NCBI RefSeq assembly: GCF_039555335.1
Contig: NC_092628.1
Span: forward strand, 67,551,792 to 67,615,791
Reading direction: 5' to 3'
DNA: 64,000 bases
DNA from: Amphiura filiformis
Lineage: Eukaryota > Echinodermata > Ophiuroidea > Amphilepidida > Amphiuridae
Shown: piece by piece, positions 29,389 to 39,959 of the stretch
Numbering within the stretch: the first letter of the stretch is position 1
Layout of the letters: the number at the start of each line of letters is the position of its first letter
Position numbers and translations under genes: made by a program
The notes under the pieces: generated by a model
Told to the model about the DNA's origin: nothing
Seen by the model: only the letters and a program-made list of their open reading frames with translations
Database searches by the model: none

Positions 29389-30975
29389 CTCGGGGAGCTA
29401 GAGGCACGTCCTGTGCATCCCCCCAGGACTAAACCAAACCAACTTTTTTAGGTTCCTGAGATGTCCCCAAAACATAATCAGGATGTTCCCAAAAATATAA
29501 ACTGGTCCCAAGTGGGTTTTTCCAAGATGGCGTCCAAAATGGCCCCCAAATGCAGGTAATCACTAACAATGACCATAATACTATTTCTTAATCAAACTAA
29601 CCTTTTTAGCTTAATTAAAGAGCCCATCATAAACTCAAGTTGATATAAAGAAAAGAATTCCCAACAATCAGTATATTTTCAAAATGGCGCCCAAAATGGC
29701 CGCCAAATATTGAAACAAAGACTATAACTTGGTTATCATATTACGGGATTTTACTGAGCCAAACTATAATTATTTGGCTTGATTTAGGGCCATATACTTC
29801 TAAGATAAGATAAAGGGAAAAAGCATCACAGCCATCAGTGTCCTTCTGTGATAGCACCTAAAATGGCCGCCGAAATTGGCACCAATACTAAATGACTTAA
29901 AATTCTCAAATATTAATGCTTATTCAGTCAAATATAAAGTCAAACTTGAGACATCTTTGACCCTTTTCTTTATATCTACTTGAGTTTATGATGGGCTCTT
30001 TAATTAAGCTAAATAGTATTCATAGTAGGGTCATTTAATAGTGATTACCTGCATTTGGCGGCCATTTTGGGCGCCATTTTGAAAATACACTGACTTTTGG
30101 GACGTTTTATCCTTTATATCAACTTGAGTTTATGCTGGGCTCTTTAATTAAGCTAAAAAGGTTAGTTTGATTCGGAAATAGTATTCATATATGTGACCGT
30201 CCACGGCGAATGAGCCGTAAATTCCTCCCCCGGTCAATTTTGTTTTATTTCGTGTTTAAAAAATAAACATCATAAACTTAAAAATGGTATATCATTTGAC
30301 TTCAAACGATATCCAGAAGCGGGGTTATGGTTTGTTAAACTTTGCTCCTTCAACAAAATGATAGCTCTTTACGTTTTTACATGTGTCTCTTTTTCCACAT
30401 TGCTGGCAATAAATATCAAACAGTCATAATTGGCGGTCATTTCAAATCATCCCCAAGTCAACGAGGTTTAAGAAAGACTAGTTCTCTCATTGTTAATTGT
30501 TGGTTATGCATACCTGTACAGAATACAATGCCTGGTAACCCACCACTTGAACAAGATTTAGCAAAAGCAAACAAAGACCAGAGCTAAAAAGTTCTATAGC
30601 CATCTAAGGTAGAAGCTTATTATCCACTTCAACAATAGGATTATTGATTAGTTTTTGACTATCAAAATGAGTCTGATGTCGGGCCAGCTTAAGTTACCGA
30701 TGAATACGACCTTCGTACACATTTTACACCATAACTCAGAATACAATTTAGGGAATTTACGGCTCATTTGTGCTGCCGGGTCACATATGGTCATTATAAT
30801 AGTGATTACCTGCATTTGGGGGCCATTTTGGACGCCATCTTGGAAAAACCCACTTGGGGCCAGTTTGGGAACATCCTGATTATGTTTTGGGGTCATCTCA
30901 GGAACCTAAAAAGTTGGTTTGGTTTAGTTCTGGGGGGGGGGGGGGATGCACAGGACGTGCTTCTAGCTCCCCGAG
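29389..30975. mobile_element. 1.6-kb TIR element with ~190-bp inverted ends and internal inverted units
   Basis: Left ctcggggagctagaggcacg and right cgtgcttctagctccccgag are inverted, and similarity continues for about 190 bases. Inside, blocks with 'ggcgcccaaaatggccgcc' and 'gagcccatcataaactcaag' recur in both orientations. No transposase. The right half is interrupted by 30190-30788. Confidence 0.85.
30190..30788. mobile_element. ~600-bp TIR element nested in 29389-30975
   Basis: Ends tatgtgaccgtcca...gaatgagccgtaaattcc and the inverse ggaatttacggctcatt...gggtcacata. Uninterrupted versions of the target occur at about 29565-29580 (inverted) and 30013-30035. Short 81- and 74-residue open frames inside have no recognisable content. 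Confidence 0.8.
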
Positions 30976-30978
30976 TAT

Positions 30979-31470
30979 ATCCCATATGATATTTCTATTA
31001 CAAGAACATTTGATTTCAGGTAAATCCCAGGTTTGATTTTTAATACACTAACTGGAAATTAAATACACTAATTAGCGAGGACCGGTATATTGCTGTGGAT
31101 ATGTTTTCCTGCATTTTATATGTAACAATTTTGAAATCAAAAGTTAAAATTGTGATATATTTAACTGTTTGAGAAATGAATTATATAAAGAAACCCTTGT
31201 AAGATCCAGGTGCTGTATCTATAATACAATAATAGAATATTGATTTCAATCGAATTGAATACATCGCTCCATTTTGAGTTTGTAGTTCACCACTGAGCGA
31301 TCTAGCGATCGATTGCTAGCCAATCAGATAGAACTCCTTTTCTTGCGTTCGGTGAAATACCACTCGCCCGTCGTCGCTCACCAACGTTCGGTGAAATACC
31401 ACTCGCCCGTCGTCGCTCACCAACGGAGTATTAAGTTTATATTTATCATACAGGGCGTCGACACTGGCCC
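30979..31470 (+). repeat. Dispersed 490-bp repeat, copy 1
   Basis: Matches 44838-45334 in the same orientation over nearly the whole length, from 'cccatatgatatttctatta' to 'ggagtattaa...catacagg'. Copy 1 has a tandem duplication of a ~39-bp block (cggtgaaataccactcgccc...) near 31350-31425 that copy 2 lacks. Confidence 0.9.
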
Positions 31471-31474
31471 TTTA

Positions 31475-32842
31475 TTCTCAAGTAGTTACACATCTACTTG
31501 AAAGCACAGATCCTGGAATTCCAGGATGTGTGTTGAAAGTAGCCTTTGATGTGATGTGTGTTGCCGACCACGGTTGATTAATGTTCACTCCAGAATTGGA
31601 AATATTACCAATGTTCCTATATAGAATTCCTTGAAAGTATGACACGTGTGTGTTAAGGATCTGTTGCTCTGAAGGGATAGCACACGTGGATATATGAGAA
31701 AGAAATGTAGTTCTGTAAAAATTCCCACAAAATCCGCCCATTTTGGAACATTATATTAATTATTTAGGGAGAGTGTTTTAGGATTTTGTTAGAAAAGGGA
31801 TGATTGTTGATCATCTTTATTTTATTGTTTTATGTATTTTCCTGTCATTTCCTGCAATCCTAATAAAGATATTTTCATAATTGACTTTCATCGCTGGAGG
31901 GGGCGCAGAATCGACGCTGAATTGGTTAATTCGGCGCCCCACCTAAGGGTGGCGCCCAGGGCATGTGCCCCTTCTGCCCTCCCCCCGTCGCTACAGCTCA
32001 GACTATGATCACTATCTCACATGGCGCAAGAAAGACGAATCGCGAAAGTCCAGTGACCGTTCCGCGCCGCTCGATTATTTTTTCGGGTGGGGCAGTTAGT
32101 GGATTTTCGCAGTTAATCTTTCTTGAGCAATCGGAGTCTTGAGCATATAGTTGCTAACTAAGAAAAAAGCAGGTCCTACTCGTCGGACTATGTGTGCATG
32201 GTGCAGAGCTAATCAATTTTGGTATTGAAAGCCTTAGACCTACCGAATAACTTCATGTTAACGGTACGGGCAATTTAAAATCGAGTTGCGAAAAGTTTTT
32301 TGATACGTTCATTGATTTCTCAAAAAGTTTAACAAATAACGGTTCAAATGAAAGCCAATATTGGGGGCTAATTGTTGTATCACTATGAAAGGCCTGACAC
32401 CAATATAAACATTTGTTTCGGTGACCCAAGTTCATGGTCATTTCCGCCCACGCACCAGATGGCCTGGAATTTCATATTTCGGTTTCAGCGATTGCCCGAA
32501 AAAAGGTGGTATGTTTTTGAAAAGCGTTTCCGCTTGGAATGTAGATAGTTATTGTTACTATTACTCTTCGCGATTTTAATTTATACACTCTTTAGCTGGC
32601 AATTTTCAATGCATTTTACATATTAGAAATGTCGCTTGCATAAATACCGATATTTTTAACAGTATCGTTTTTGTTAACCAAAATACCATCCACATTAGTT
32701 CCCAAGACTTTGATGAAACCATAGATACCAAATCGGACTGCAGGTGATGAACAGATTTTAAACTAGAATCAAACGAACCAGCGTAGGCCCTCTCAAAATG
32801 TACTTTTTTAATATATCGCGTTGTGATGACTGCTTTTTCCTT
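31475..32842. other. Intergenic stretch with repeat scraps
   Basis: GC-rich sequence at about 31895-31990 and a fragment of the 11184-type element at about 32190-32255 ('gaaagccttagacctaccga'). No exon-like block or RNA gene seen. Confidence 0.5.
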
Positions 32843-33005
32843 ATCAAAGTAAATTTAGGTAGACAAATCCAGTAAAACTACTCACGTCTTTAGCTTTCGC
32901 CATCTCGGATGATGGCTTTCTCAAAAGTGACTTGGTTCACTGCTTCTCCCGCGGAAAGCGGCTGTAGCCTCATTCCCAGAGTGTGATGGTACAAGCAGTG
33001 AGTCA
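32843..33005. repeat. Inverted terminal repeat of the Penelope-like element, 3' copy
   Basis: About 161 bases inverted relative to 35733-35893. It includes the last codons of the endonuclease frame, so the other copy is a reversed piece of the element's own 3' end. Confidence 0.85.
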
Positions 33006-35260
33006 TATACGTGATCTAGAGTGTATGAGCCTATGTCCTGGTTCATGGTGGCGGCCCCCTTTCTCTTGATCCATATGGCCTCCCTGACTTTTCTTTTGAA
33101 CTGATTCGCTTCCTTGTCAAGTATTGTAGCTCCCTCCCAATCTATAACATGGTTGTCGGCAGCGACATGGTCCGTAATTGCTGATTTGTTGAATTCTGTG
33201 GTAGATTCTTTCCGTCTTGCGCGGGTATACTTCTTGTTTTCCGCTTTCTCTGCATCTTTCTGGTGCTCTTTCAACCGTGTGCCAAACGCTCTCCTGTTTC
33301 ACCTATGTATGATTTTTTCACAACCCTTACAGTCGATGTTATAGACCACCTCGCACATCTGGTTGGTTTCTCTCTTGTCTTTAGGGTGCACTAATAAGCT
33401 CTTTATAGTGTTATGAGGTTTCATGGCTGTTGCGATTTTGTGCTTCCAAGAGATGCGCTTGAGCTTCTCTGAGAGGCCTGCAACGTACGGTAAAACTACC
33501 ATACCCTTTGACGGGTTATCATCAGTGCTCTTCTTTGAACTGTTACTCTTGATCTTACTTGTTGACATTTGCTGCTTAACACGGTCCATTGCCCACCTTG
33601 GATAGCCCCATAGCCACAGTTTTGAAGCGCGGTTCTGATCTTCTTTTCTTCTTCCTTTTTATCTTCCTCCTCTGTCACTATGCTATCCATTCTGTCAAAC
33701 AGTGTACGAATGACCCCGAGTTTCTGATGTAGGGGATGTTGTGAGTCAAAGTTCAAATATTGATCTGTGTGGGTTTTCTTTCTGTATATGAGAAGTTTTA
33801 TGCTGCCATCTTGTTTACGGACCACTAATGTGTCAAGGAACGGTATGCTACAATCCTTCTCCTCCTCATACGTGAATTTAATGTTCCCCGTTTCGTCCAC
33901 CTTGTTTAGATGATCAGTTAGTTTCTCTGTTGTGTCCTTTCTGATGACCTCAAGCACGTCATCCACGTAACGGCGCCAGTATTTTGGTGCACAATCGAGT
34001 GGTGCCGTGGCTATAGCTTGTTGTTCTAGCCATTCCATGTATAGGTTTGCCACAATCGCACTAACAGGACTACCCATAGCTGCTCCAAACTTCTGGCGGT
34101 AGATGTTACCTCTGAAGGAGAAGTATGTCGTCGTGAGAATAAATTCTAATAGCTCCATGATGTCGGTGGCATTCAGTCGTGTGCGTTCGGGTAACGTTGT
34201 GTCTTTGGTAAGCCGGTCTCTTATGATCTCTAAAGTCTTGTCTATTGGTGTGTTTGTGAATAGTGAGACCACATCGTGAGAGTTAAAAATGTCTCCATCA
34301 TCGATGAGTACACCTGTAAGCTCTTCAGCGAGTTGTTTTGAGTTGGTGACGTGATGTTCGGTTGTCCCTACTAACGGCGAGAGAATTTCTGCAAGTGCCT
34401 TTGATGTTTGGTACCCAATACTACCTATGTAATCCACGATTGGCCGGATCGGGTCTCCTTGTTTATGTATTTTGGTGGTGCAATACAGTCTCGGTGTGTT
34501 TTCTGCAGTGGGGTACAGTAGCCTATATTGGCCCTCCTCAATCTTTTTCTCTGCCTTGAGCTTTTGTAACATACCAATCAACTTCCGCTTGTAAGTAGGT
34601 GTTGGGTCTTTCTTAAGTTTTTCATAAGTTTTTGTGTCACTCAGCATGGTTTCAACTTTACTTTCATAGCTCTGGATTGTTTGCACTACCGTGCATTTGC
34701 CTTTGTCTGCCCCCATGATGAGCAAATCTTTCGATTTTTGGAGCTCCTTTTGCCTTTTCTCCTCTTTGGTGATGTTAGATGTGGGAATTTTAGCTGTTTT
34801 AAGTGATCCCGCAACTTCCATACGGAGGTTTTGTGCCTCTCCCGGTGGTAGCTTGGCACATGCCGACTCACAAGCGACAATAAATTCATCATGAGGAATT
34901 TTGTTGACAGACACGGCAAACCCTAACCCACGGGCGAGTAAGCTTTCTTGGGGATCAGTAAGGTCTTTTTCTGACAAGTTTTTCACCCACCTTTCACGCC
35001 ATTTCTTCAGGTTGGTTCCACTCAAGTTGAGCTCTGTGTTCTTTTTGTCTACAAACTTGGCTTGCTGTTTCTTTTTTAGCCTATCCAACTTAGCTATGTG
35101 TCTTTCTTTCGTCTTCTTTTCTTCATTTTGCCTTCTGTTTACGATATGATTTTCAATATGGCGGCGCACATCGGAATCATGCTCCGTGTTGTTGTTTACG
35201 AGCAGTGTTTCTAGACAGGAGGGTGAAAGTGCATAGGAACAATGCCGGAAACTACGTCAC
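32921..35260 (-). pseudogene. Penelope-like retroelement: reverse transcriptase plus GIY-YIG endonuclease, frameshifted
   Basis: The frame from about 35259 to 33496 gives a basic N-terminal region and a Penelope-type reverse transcriptase: SHDVVSLFTNTPI, FGAAMGSPVSAIVANLYM and RRYVDDVLEV, with both YVDD aspartates. No ATG opens it; the listed first codon at 35169 is GTG. Near 33600-33618 an 8-bp tandem repeat (ggctatgg, minus strand) shifts the frame; the protein continues in another frame (33299-33589) into a VVYNIDCKGCEK stretch leading into GIY-YIG. The nuclease motif YIGETG is itself offset, with a stop at 33299-33301 and another shift around 33270; KEHQKDAEK and later conserved residues resume in 32921-33274. 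PLE proteins copy RNA into nicked DNA. This copy is dead but recent, since the reverse transcriptase is otherwise intact. Confidence 0.9.
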
Positions 35261-35732
35261 GCTATTGTTCGACCTAGGCTACATATTTTTAACGCATGCG
35301 TGTTCGTCAATACAGCTTTAGACTCCTCCACCTTCGCAACACGGTACGTGGAGTGACTGGAATCACACTGACGGCGGAGGAGAATACTAGCTGGTCAAAC
35401 AGTTTAATTCTATCAAGCATATAATACCTAAACAATCATCGTCATTTGATCTATTTACTCACAGAATATATTGTATACTCAAAATATAATTTTAAAATAG
35501 TAAACCTGTTAACTTATATATTTGTGTACTAAAATATAAGGACACGTGATGTCGAAGACAAAATGGCCGCTAATCCGCCTATTGTGAGACCTAGGATACA
35601 TATTTCGAAAGAGGGCAGCAGACTAGGATGCCTATCCCTTTGTCTATTATTCCTGTTCTAGATCGTTATTTTGCAACTCCCGTTTTCCCTGGAGATATTT
35701 AATTTTATTACTCACAAGCAGTACAAGCAGTG

Positions 35733-35893
35733 AGTCACTGCTTGTACCATCACACTCTGGGAATGAGGCTACAGCCGCTTTCCGCGGGAGAAGCAGTGAA
35801 CCAAGTCACTTTTGAGAAAGCCATCATCCGAGATTGCGAAAGCTAAAGACGTGAGTAGTTTTACTGGATTTGTCTACCTAAATTTACTTTGAT
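35733..35893. repeat. Inverted copy of the Penelope-like 3' end, upstream of the element
   Basis: Near-identical reverse complement of 32843-33005, placed beyond the 5' side of the reverse transcriptase. Penelope-like elements often show such partial or inverted terminal copies. Confidence 0.85.
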
Positions 35894-36309
35894 AACCAAA
35901 CCAATCCTACAGATGAAACTGTTCAGTGCTTTTTCCTTGTTTTTTATAACAAGGAAAAGCTTTACTTACCTCAAACTTCACACGTAGTGTTGTCTGAATG
36001 TCCGTTGCTGGTTGGTATTATTCCGATTATGCGATTCTCATGATTTAGGGCTATTTAGCCTACATTTGACCAAATATTTGCCCACACAATGATAGAATAT
36101 AATTATTCCAAAAATGGCGCTGCATTCGGTGTCACATTAACGACGGCAAGGTTATGCTAAGATGTGTGAGACTTGCTGACACTATATTCACGGTTTTTCT
36201 ACTAGCTATTCAAACCTATGACAAATTTGGCTGGTTTGCGATTTTCAATACCATTTTCACCCTGATGTGACAGTGACGTCACGTCAGTACTGTACGAATT
36301 TTATTAGGT
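35894..36309. other. Spacer with repeat similarity
   Basis: Contains a short inverted pair (ctttttccttg / caaggaaaag) near 35928-35956. 'cactatattcacggtt' near 36180 also occurs near 45528. No gene seen. Confidence 0.4.
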
Positions 36310-36639
36310 GCAGCCTCACTCGCTAGAGTTCGATCAAAGCGCTGGTGTACATATGCCAAAAGTTCTTGTACTAATTACAGAATTTTTAAGACAGAGCTTC
36401 AGTTTGAAGAATATCTCACCATCCTCAACCAACGCGACCGTATCAGACTCTGTAGATTTAGATGTAATAACAGTAAAATACCGATCTTTACAGGGCGTTA
36501 CCAGGGCATTGAACGGCAAAATAGAATATGCCCTTTGTGTACAAATGCTCAACTTGGGGACGAGTTCCACTATCTTTTATGTCCGTCTCTGGCTGAAGAG
36601 AGGAAGCTGTTCCTAAAACGGTCTTTTAAAGACTTGTAA
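36310..36639 (+). pseudogene. 5'-truncated non-LTR retrotransposon (LINE) ORF2 C-terminus
   Basis: Read from 36331 in frame to TAA at 36637-36639, the plus strand gives a typical LINE ORF2 end: CTNYRIFKTELQFEEYL, RDRIRLCRFRCNN, FTGRYQGIERQNRICPLC and LGDEFHYLLCPSLAEERK. The CPLC...H...C cluster and the GDEFHYL motif mark L2/CR1/jockey-like elements. The open frame called by ATG in this region (36308-36616) is a different frame and not the real one. The 5' part is missing, as is usual for dead-on-arrival LINE copies. Confidence 0.82.
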
Positions 36640-36842
36640 AGTTTTGTCATTGTATTATGAAAAAGTTTAATTGACTCATATTCTGATATAGATGTCATTG
36701 CAATAGGTATATATATGTTTTTTTGGACACTTTTGTTATATTGTATGATATTGTAGGTTATGATAATTATGTCTTATTGTAACTCTCTTATACCAAATGT
36801 TTTGGTGGCATAGAGACAAATAAAACTTGTAAACTTGTAAAC
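36640..36842 (+). mobile_element. LINE 3' UTR and short tandem tail
   Basis: AT-rich 3' UTR ending in 'ataaaacttgtaaacttgtaaac', a two- to three-unit (CTTGTAAA) tail like the 3' microsatellites of CR1/L2 elements. The element therefore ends at about 36842. Confidence 0.65.
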
Positions 36843-37246
36843 TCGCTTAAAGACGCCGCATAGATGCGCGAGCGAAACAGTCGTTTCAACGCGTTGACGT
36901 CACTGCCATATAGTAATAGATGACTATAAAACCTCAAACTCGCCCCTCGATAAGTTAAAGGTTGCCAATTGAAGCAGACCTCAGTTTAGCGAACTTTGCC
37001 TGTTTAATGCGATGCGAGTGCAAGCGTCGCCCGGACTGTGAAGGTTTCTGCATACCGAATATGGGTTTAGGTTCGGCCTATATCATGGCCTCTAGGCCCT
37101 ATGATTTGTTTTTCAAAAAGAAAGCCTAATCTCGGAGCCTAATCAATTGAGAAGGGACTGGATTTTGTCATAATAATATAAAAATTAATACTTGTCGTCC
37201 ATAACAAGAAGGAATGCCTCGCGATTTTTTTGATATCCAGTCATAG
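36843..37246. other. Intergenic stretch with repeat similarity to 45610-45730
   Basis: 'gcgaactttgcctgtt' and adjacent words also occur near 45680. No gene recognised. Confidence 0.4.
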
Positions 37247-37248
37247 TA

Positions 37249-37744
37249 AACTGAGCTCAAAAAGAAACCTTTTTTCACAAGGTCATATCTTGAAATCCTG
37301 TCCATCAAATTGAACCAAAATTACACAGATTTACTTCAATACTCTACTCTTAAAACATGTCAGCAACCAAAATGCACTGACATGGGACAGCTTCCTGGAC
37401 CACATTCACAGCCCAGCCCTGTTTCATGAAAAAAATGTATGAAAAGCAGAAAGCAGCACCGTTTTATCATCTGTGCAAGGATCTTGTGTGCATTCTCACA
37501 GATTTTTTGTCCTGGGTGCCAAATGTTGGGCTGTGAAAGTGAAGGAAGTCCAGGAAGCTGTCCCATGACAGTGCATTTTTGTTGTGTCAGTTGGACAACT
37601 GCTTGGTTATTGACATGTGTTTTGAGTAGAGTATTAAGGTAATCCTGTGTGTAATTTTGGTTCATTTTGATTGACAGTATTTTAAGATATGACCTTGTGA
37701 TTCACAAGTTGTAAAAAATTATAAGTTTCTTTTTGAGCTCAGTT
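37249..37744. mobile_element. Foldback element with aactgagctcaaaaagaaac ends, TA flanks
   Basis: Left aactgagctcaaaaagaaac and right gtttctttttgagctcagtt are exact inverted repeats; TA flanks both. Inverted similarity runs through most of the 496 bp (gacatgggacagcttcctgg against ccaggaagctgtcccatgac). The opposed open frames across it are artefacts of this symmetry. Confidence 0.85.
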
Positions 37745-37746
37745 TA

Positions 37747-38226
37747 TTTTAATTGATTACACTGAACATGAAGCTATATCTCTTCTACATGTAGTGAGTA
37801 CCACATTAGATTGTGTTTACAAGAAATAATAAGCGCTGCCTCCTCGAAATATCTTATGCCAGCAGCTTTGATTATCAAATATTATCTACAACCAGGCACC
37901 TGTGTTCAAGGCCTTTCTTTATTCTATTGACCTCATAAGAAAGGATTAGAATTATCAGAATGCCGTCCTTGACCTGTTTCCACACATTATTAATGAGTCG
38001 ATAAGGGACAGTGCTACCGTTTTACTTCAGCGAATACGTATGACCACTACACAGTTCAATGGCCTTATTCTGATCTGGCGGGCGTTTTAAAAGCACGGTC
38101 CCTGAACACAAGATGACTGCGTGGGCATATTTCCGGGCAAGGAACAATAGAGACAAATTGCCTGGCAATGACGTCACATGTAATCCCAGTCTATATCGGG
38201 GTCTATATGTGATCAGAACATTATAG
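37747..38226. other. Intergenic stretch, nothing recognised
   Basis: 'ggcgggcgttttaaaagcac' near 38078 has a weak relative near 39025. No gene or clear element boundary. Confidence 0.35.
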
Positions 38227-39648
38227 TAGGGATGACCATCATAATTTCATGTTGCCCCTATTGCTACAAAAGATTGTTTTCTGGAAAGAACTCATCAACA
38301 GAAGTATTTTGGTGGTTAAATGGTCAAAGTCGGTCAAAAACTTTTCGAATTATGAATTTTCAAAGTTTCCCATTCTGACCGGTCATGGAACGAAATAAAT
38401 TGACAAAGTCTAAAAATAGCAATGTGAGCAAAATTGGTATAAGCATATATTTACCTTTTTATATTTCTTTATTTTAATATATATGCAAACATGAAACAAG
38501 CATATTGTGAAAGTATCAAAGGGGTTTCTTATGAAATGGCACTTTACTAGTCAATAGCATTAAGTATTTCTTCAAACCGAGGCACTGAAATCATGCTTTT
38601 AGAAAACATTTGCCAAAAATCATCCATAATGGCCGAAGTGGCACAAAATCAAAAGTCCAGGTGAACTTTTTTTCCACAACAATTATACACTACACATAAG
38701 AAAAATACTAATGTACTAGAAGGGATTTTCAACATAGGAATCCAAACAATCAAGTACCAACATGCACAGCTTTGTCCTGATATCACTTCTGGGGTTTTAA
38801 CAAAATGTTTAACCTCTATTGTGATTGGCAGCAGCATAAGGTATCTCTTTGATAGCTGATAATGCCCAGCCATTCAGCAAGTGGCTAATAACTGACCTTG
38901 ATAGGCTTGAATGAATACTGTCATCTAGTACTACAAAACCATCACACTCTAGGACCTGGTTACTCCATATGCTACAGGGAGCACAGTACTTTAACAATGG
39001 AGTAAAAGACTTATTATTGATTAGGCGAGTATTTTAAAAGTACAGCTCCTGTGCGTGTATTGCAGCAAGTCAGTGCAGATGGTATAAATTTAAGAAAATG
39101 TTTAGGGTTGAGATCAGGTGAAAAATACAACAAATGAGCACGAAACTTCACATTTATGTTCAGAAAGGTGTCTATTTAACATGATTCGAAAGGTGTATGG
39201 AAATTCCAAAGGGAAGCTGGTGATTTAATTTTAACTCGAGATCTACTTGTCCATTTTTTAAACCTTTTTACAGAGGGTATGATAGAGGTAATAACGACAA
39301 CTCTGCCAAATTACAGCTCAGTAGGTCAAGGTTTTCACCTGATCTTATTCATCTGAATATTTTGTGCCATTCTGAGCAGTGCTGCACTTGGCCACGGGCA
39401 ATTAAGCGCACTGTGGCGATGGACCAATTTTGACTCACACTTACAGAAAAACCAAATAAGTTATGTTGCTGTAACAGGATCGTTAAAAAACATAATTGGC
39501 ATTAACATCTCCAATTTTTACAGAAAAATTATGAAAAATAAAAGAATGAGCTCGATTTAGAAATGTCTGTGCAAGCAGTGCACAGTTGAGCTCCCTGCAT
39601 GTCTATGGGAGTGTTCTAATCAAGTTGATGGTTCATTGGTCATCCCTA
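38227..39648. mobile_element. Putative TIR element, 12-bp ends
   Basis: tagggatgacca at the left and tggtcatcccta at the right are exact inverses 1.4 kb apart. No transposase and no longer terminal similarity, so the pairing could be chance. Confidence 0.35.
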
Positions 39649-39839
39649 AATTTATAGGCTGGTGGTCATTTATAGATCAGTACAAAAAGTCCAATGCGAT
39701 TTTTAATGTATTTTCTAAAATTAAAAGAACCACTTTTTAGCGGGATTTTTTGTAAGTTACACAGCTGAAGTTGTGAAAGGGTTGAAAGACTACAATATTA
39801 CGGCTTAAACAAGAATTTGTTTGTTTGGTCTTTATTCCT

Positions 39840-39958
39840 ATAGCCACATCCCTTAATGAAAAAAATGTTTTCATCTTCTCCAATGTCTTTACTTTTGAAG
39901 ATTCGTCACTAGCTGTAGTGACGTAGCTAGGGATTGTGGTGCCCAGAGGAAAGAATTA
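39840..39958. mobile_element. hAT-type element copy, first half (interrupted)
   Basis: Matches 11360-11463 ('cttttgaagattcgtcactagctg', 'gacgtagcta'). The match stops where the tandem array begins and resumes at about 41937, so one copy has been split by about 2 kb of array. Confidence 0.7.
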
Positions 39959-39959
39959 A

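Noticed and set aside
36308-36616. 102-residue ATG open frame
   Set aside because: A shadow frame over a LINE ORF2 remnant whose true frame ends at 36639.
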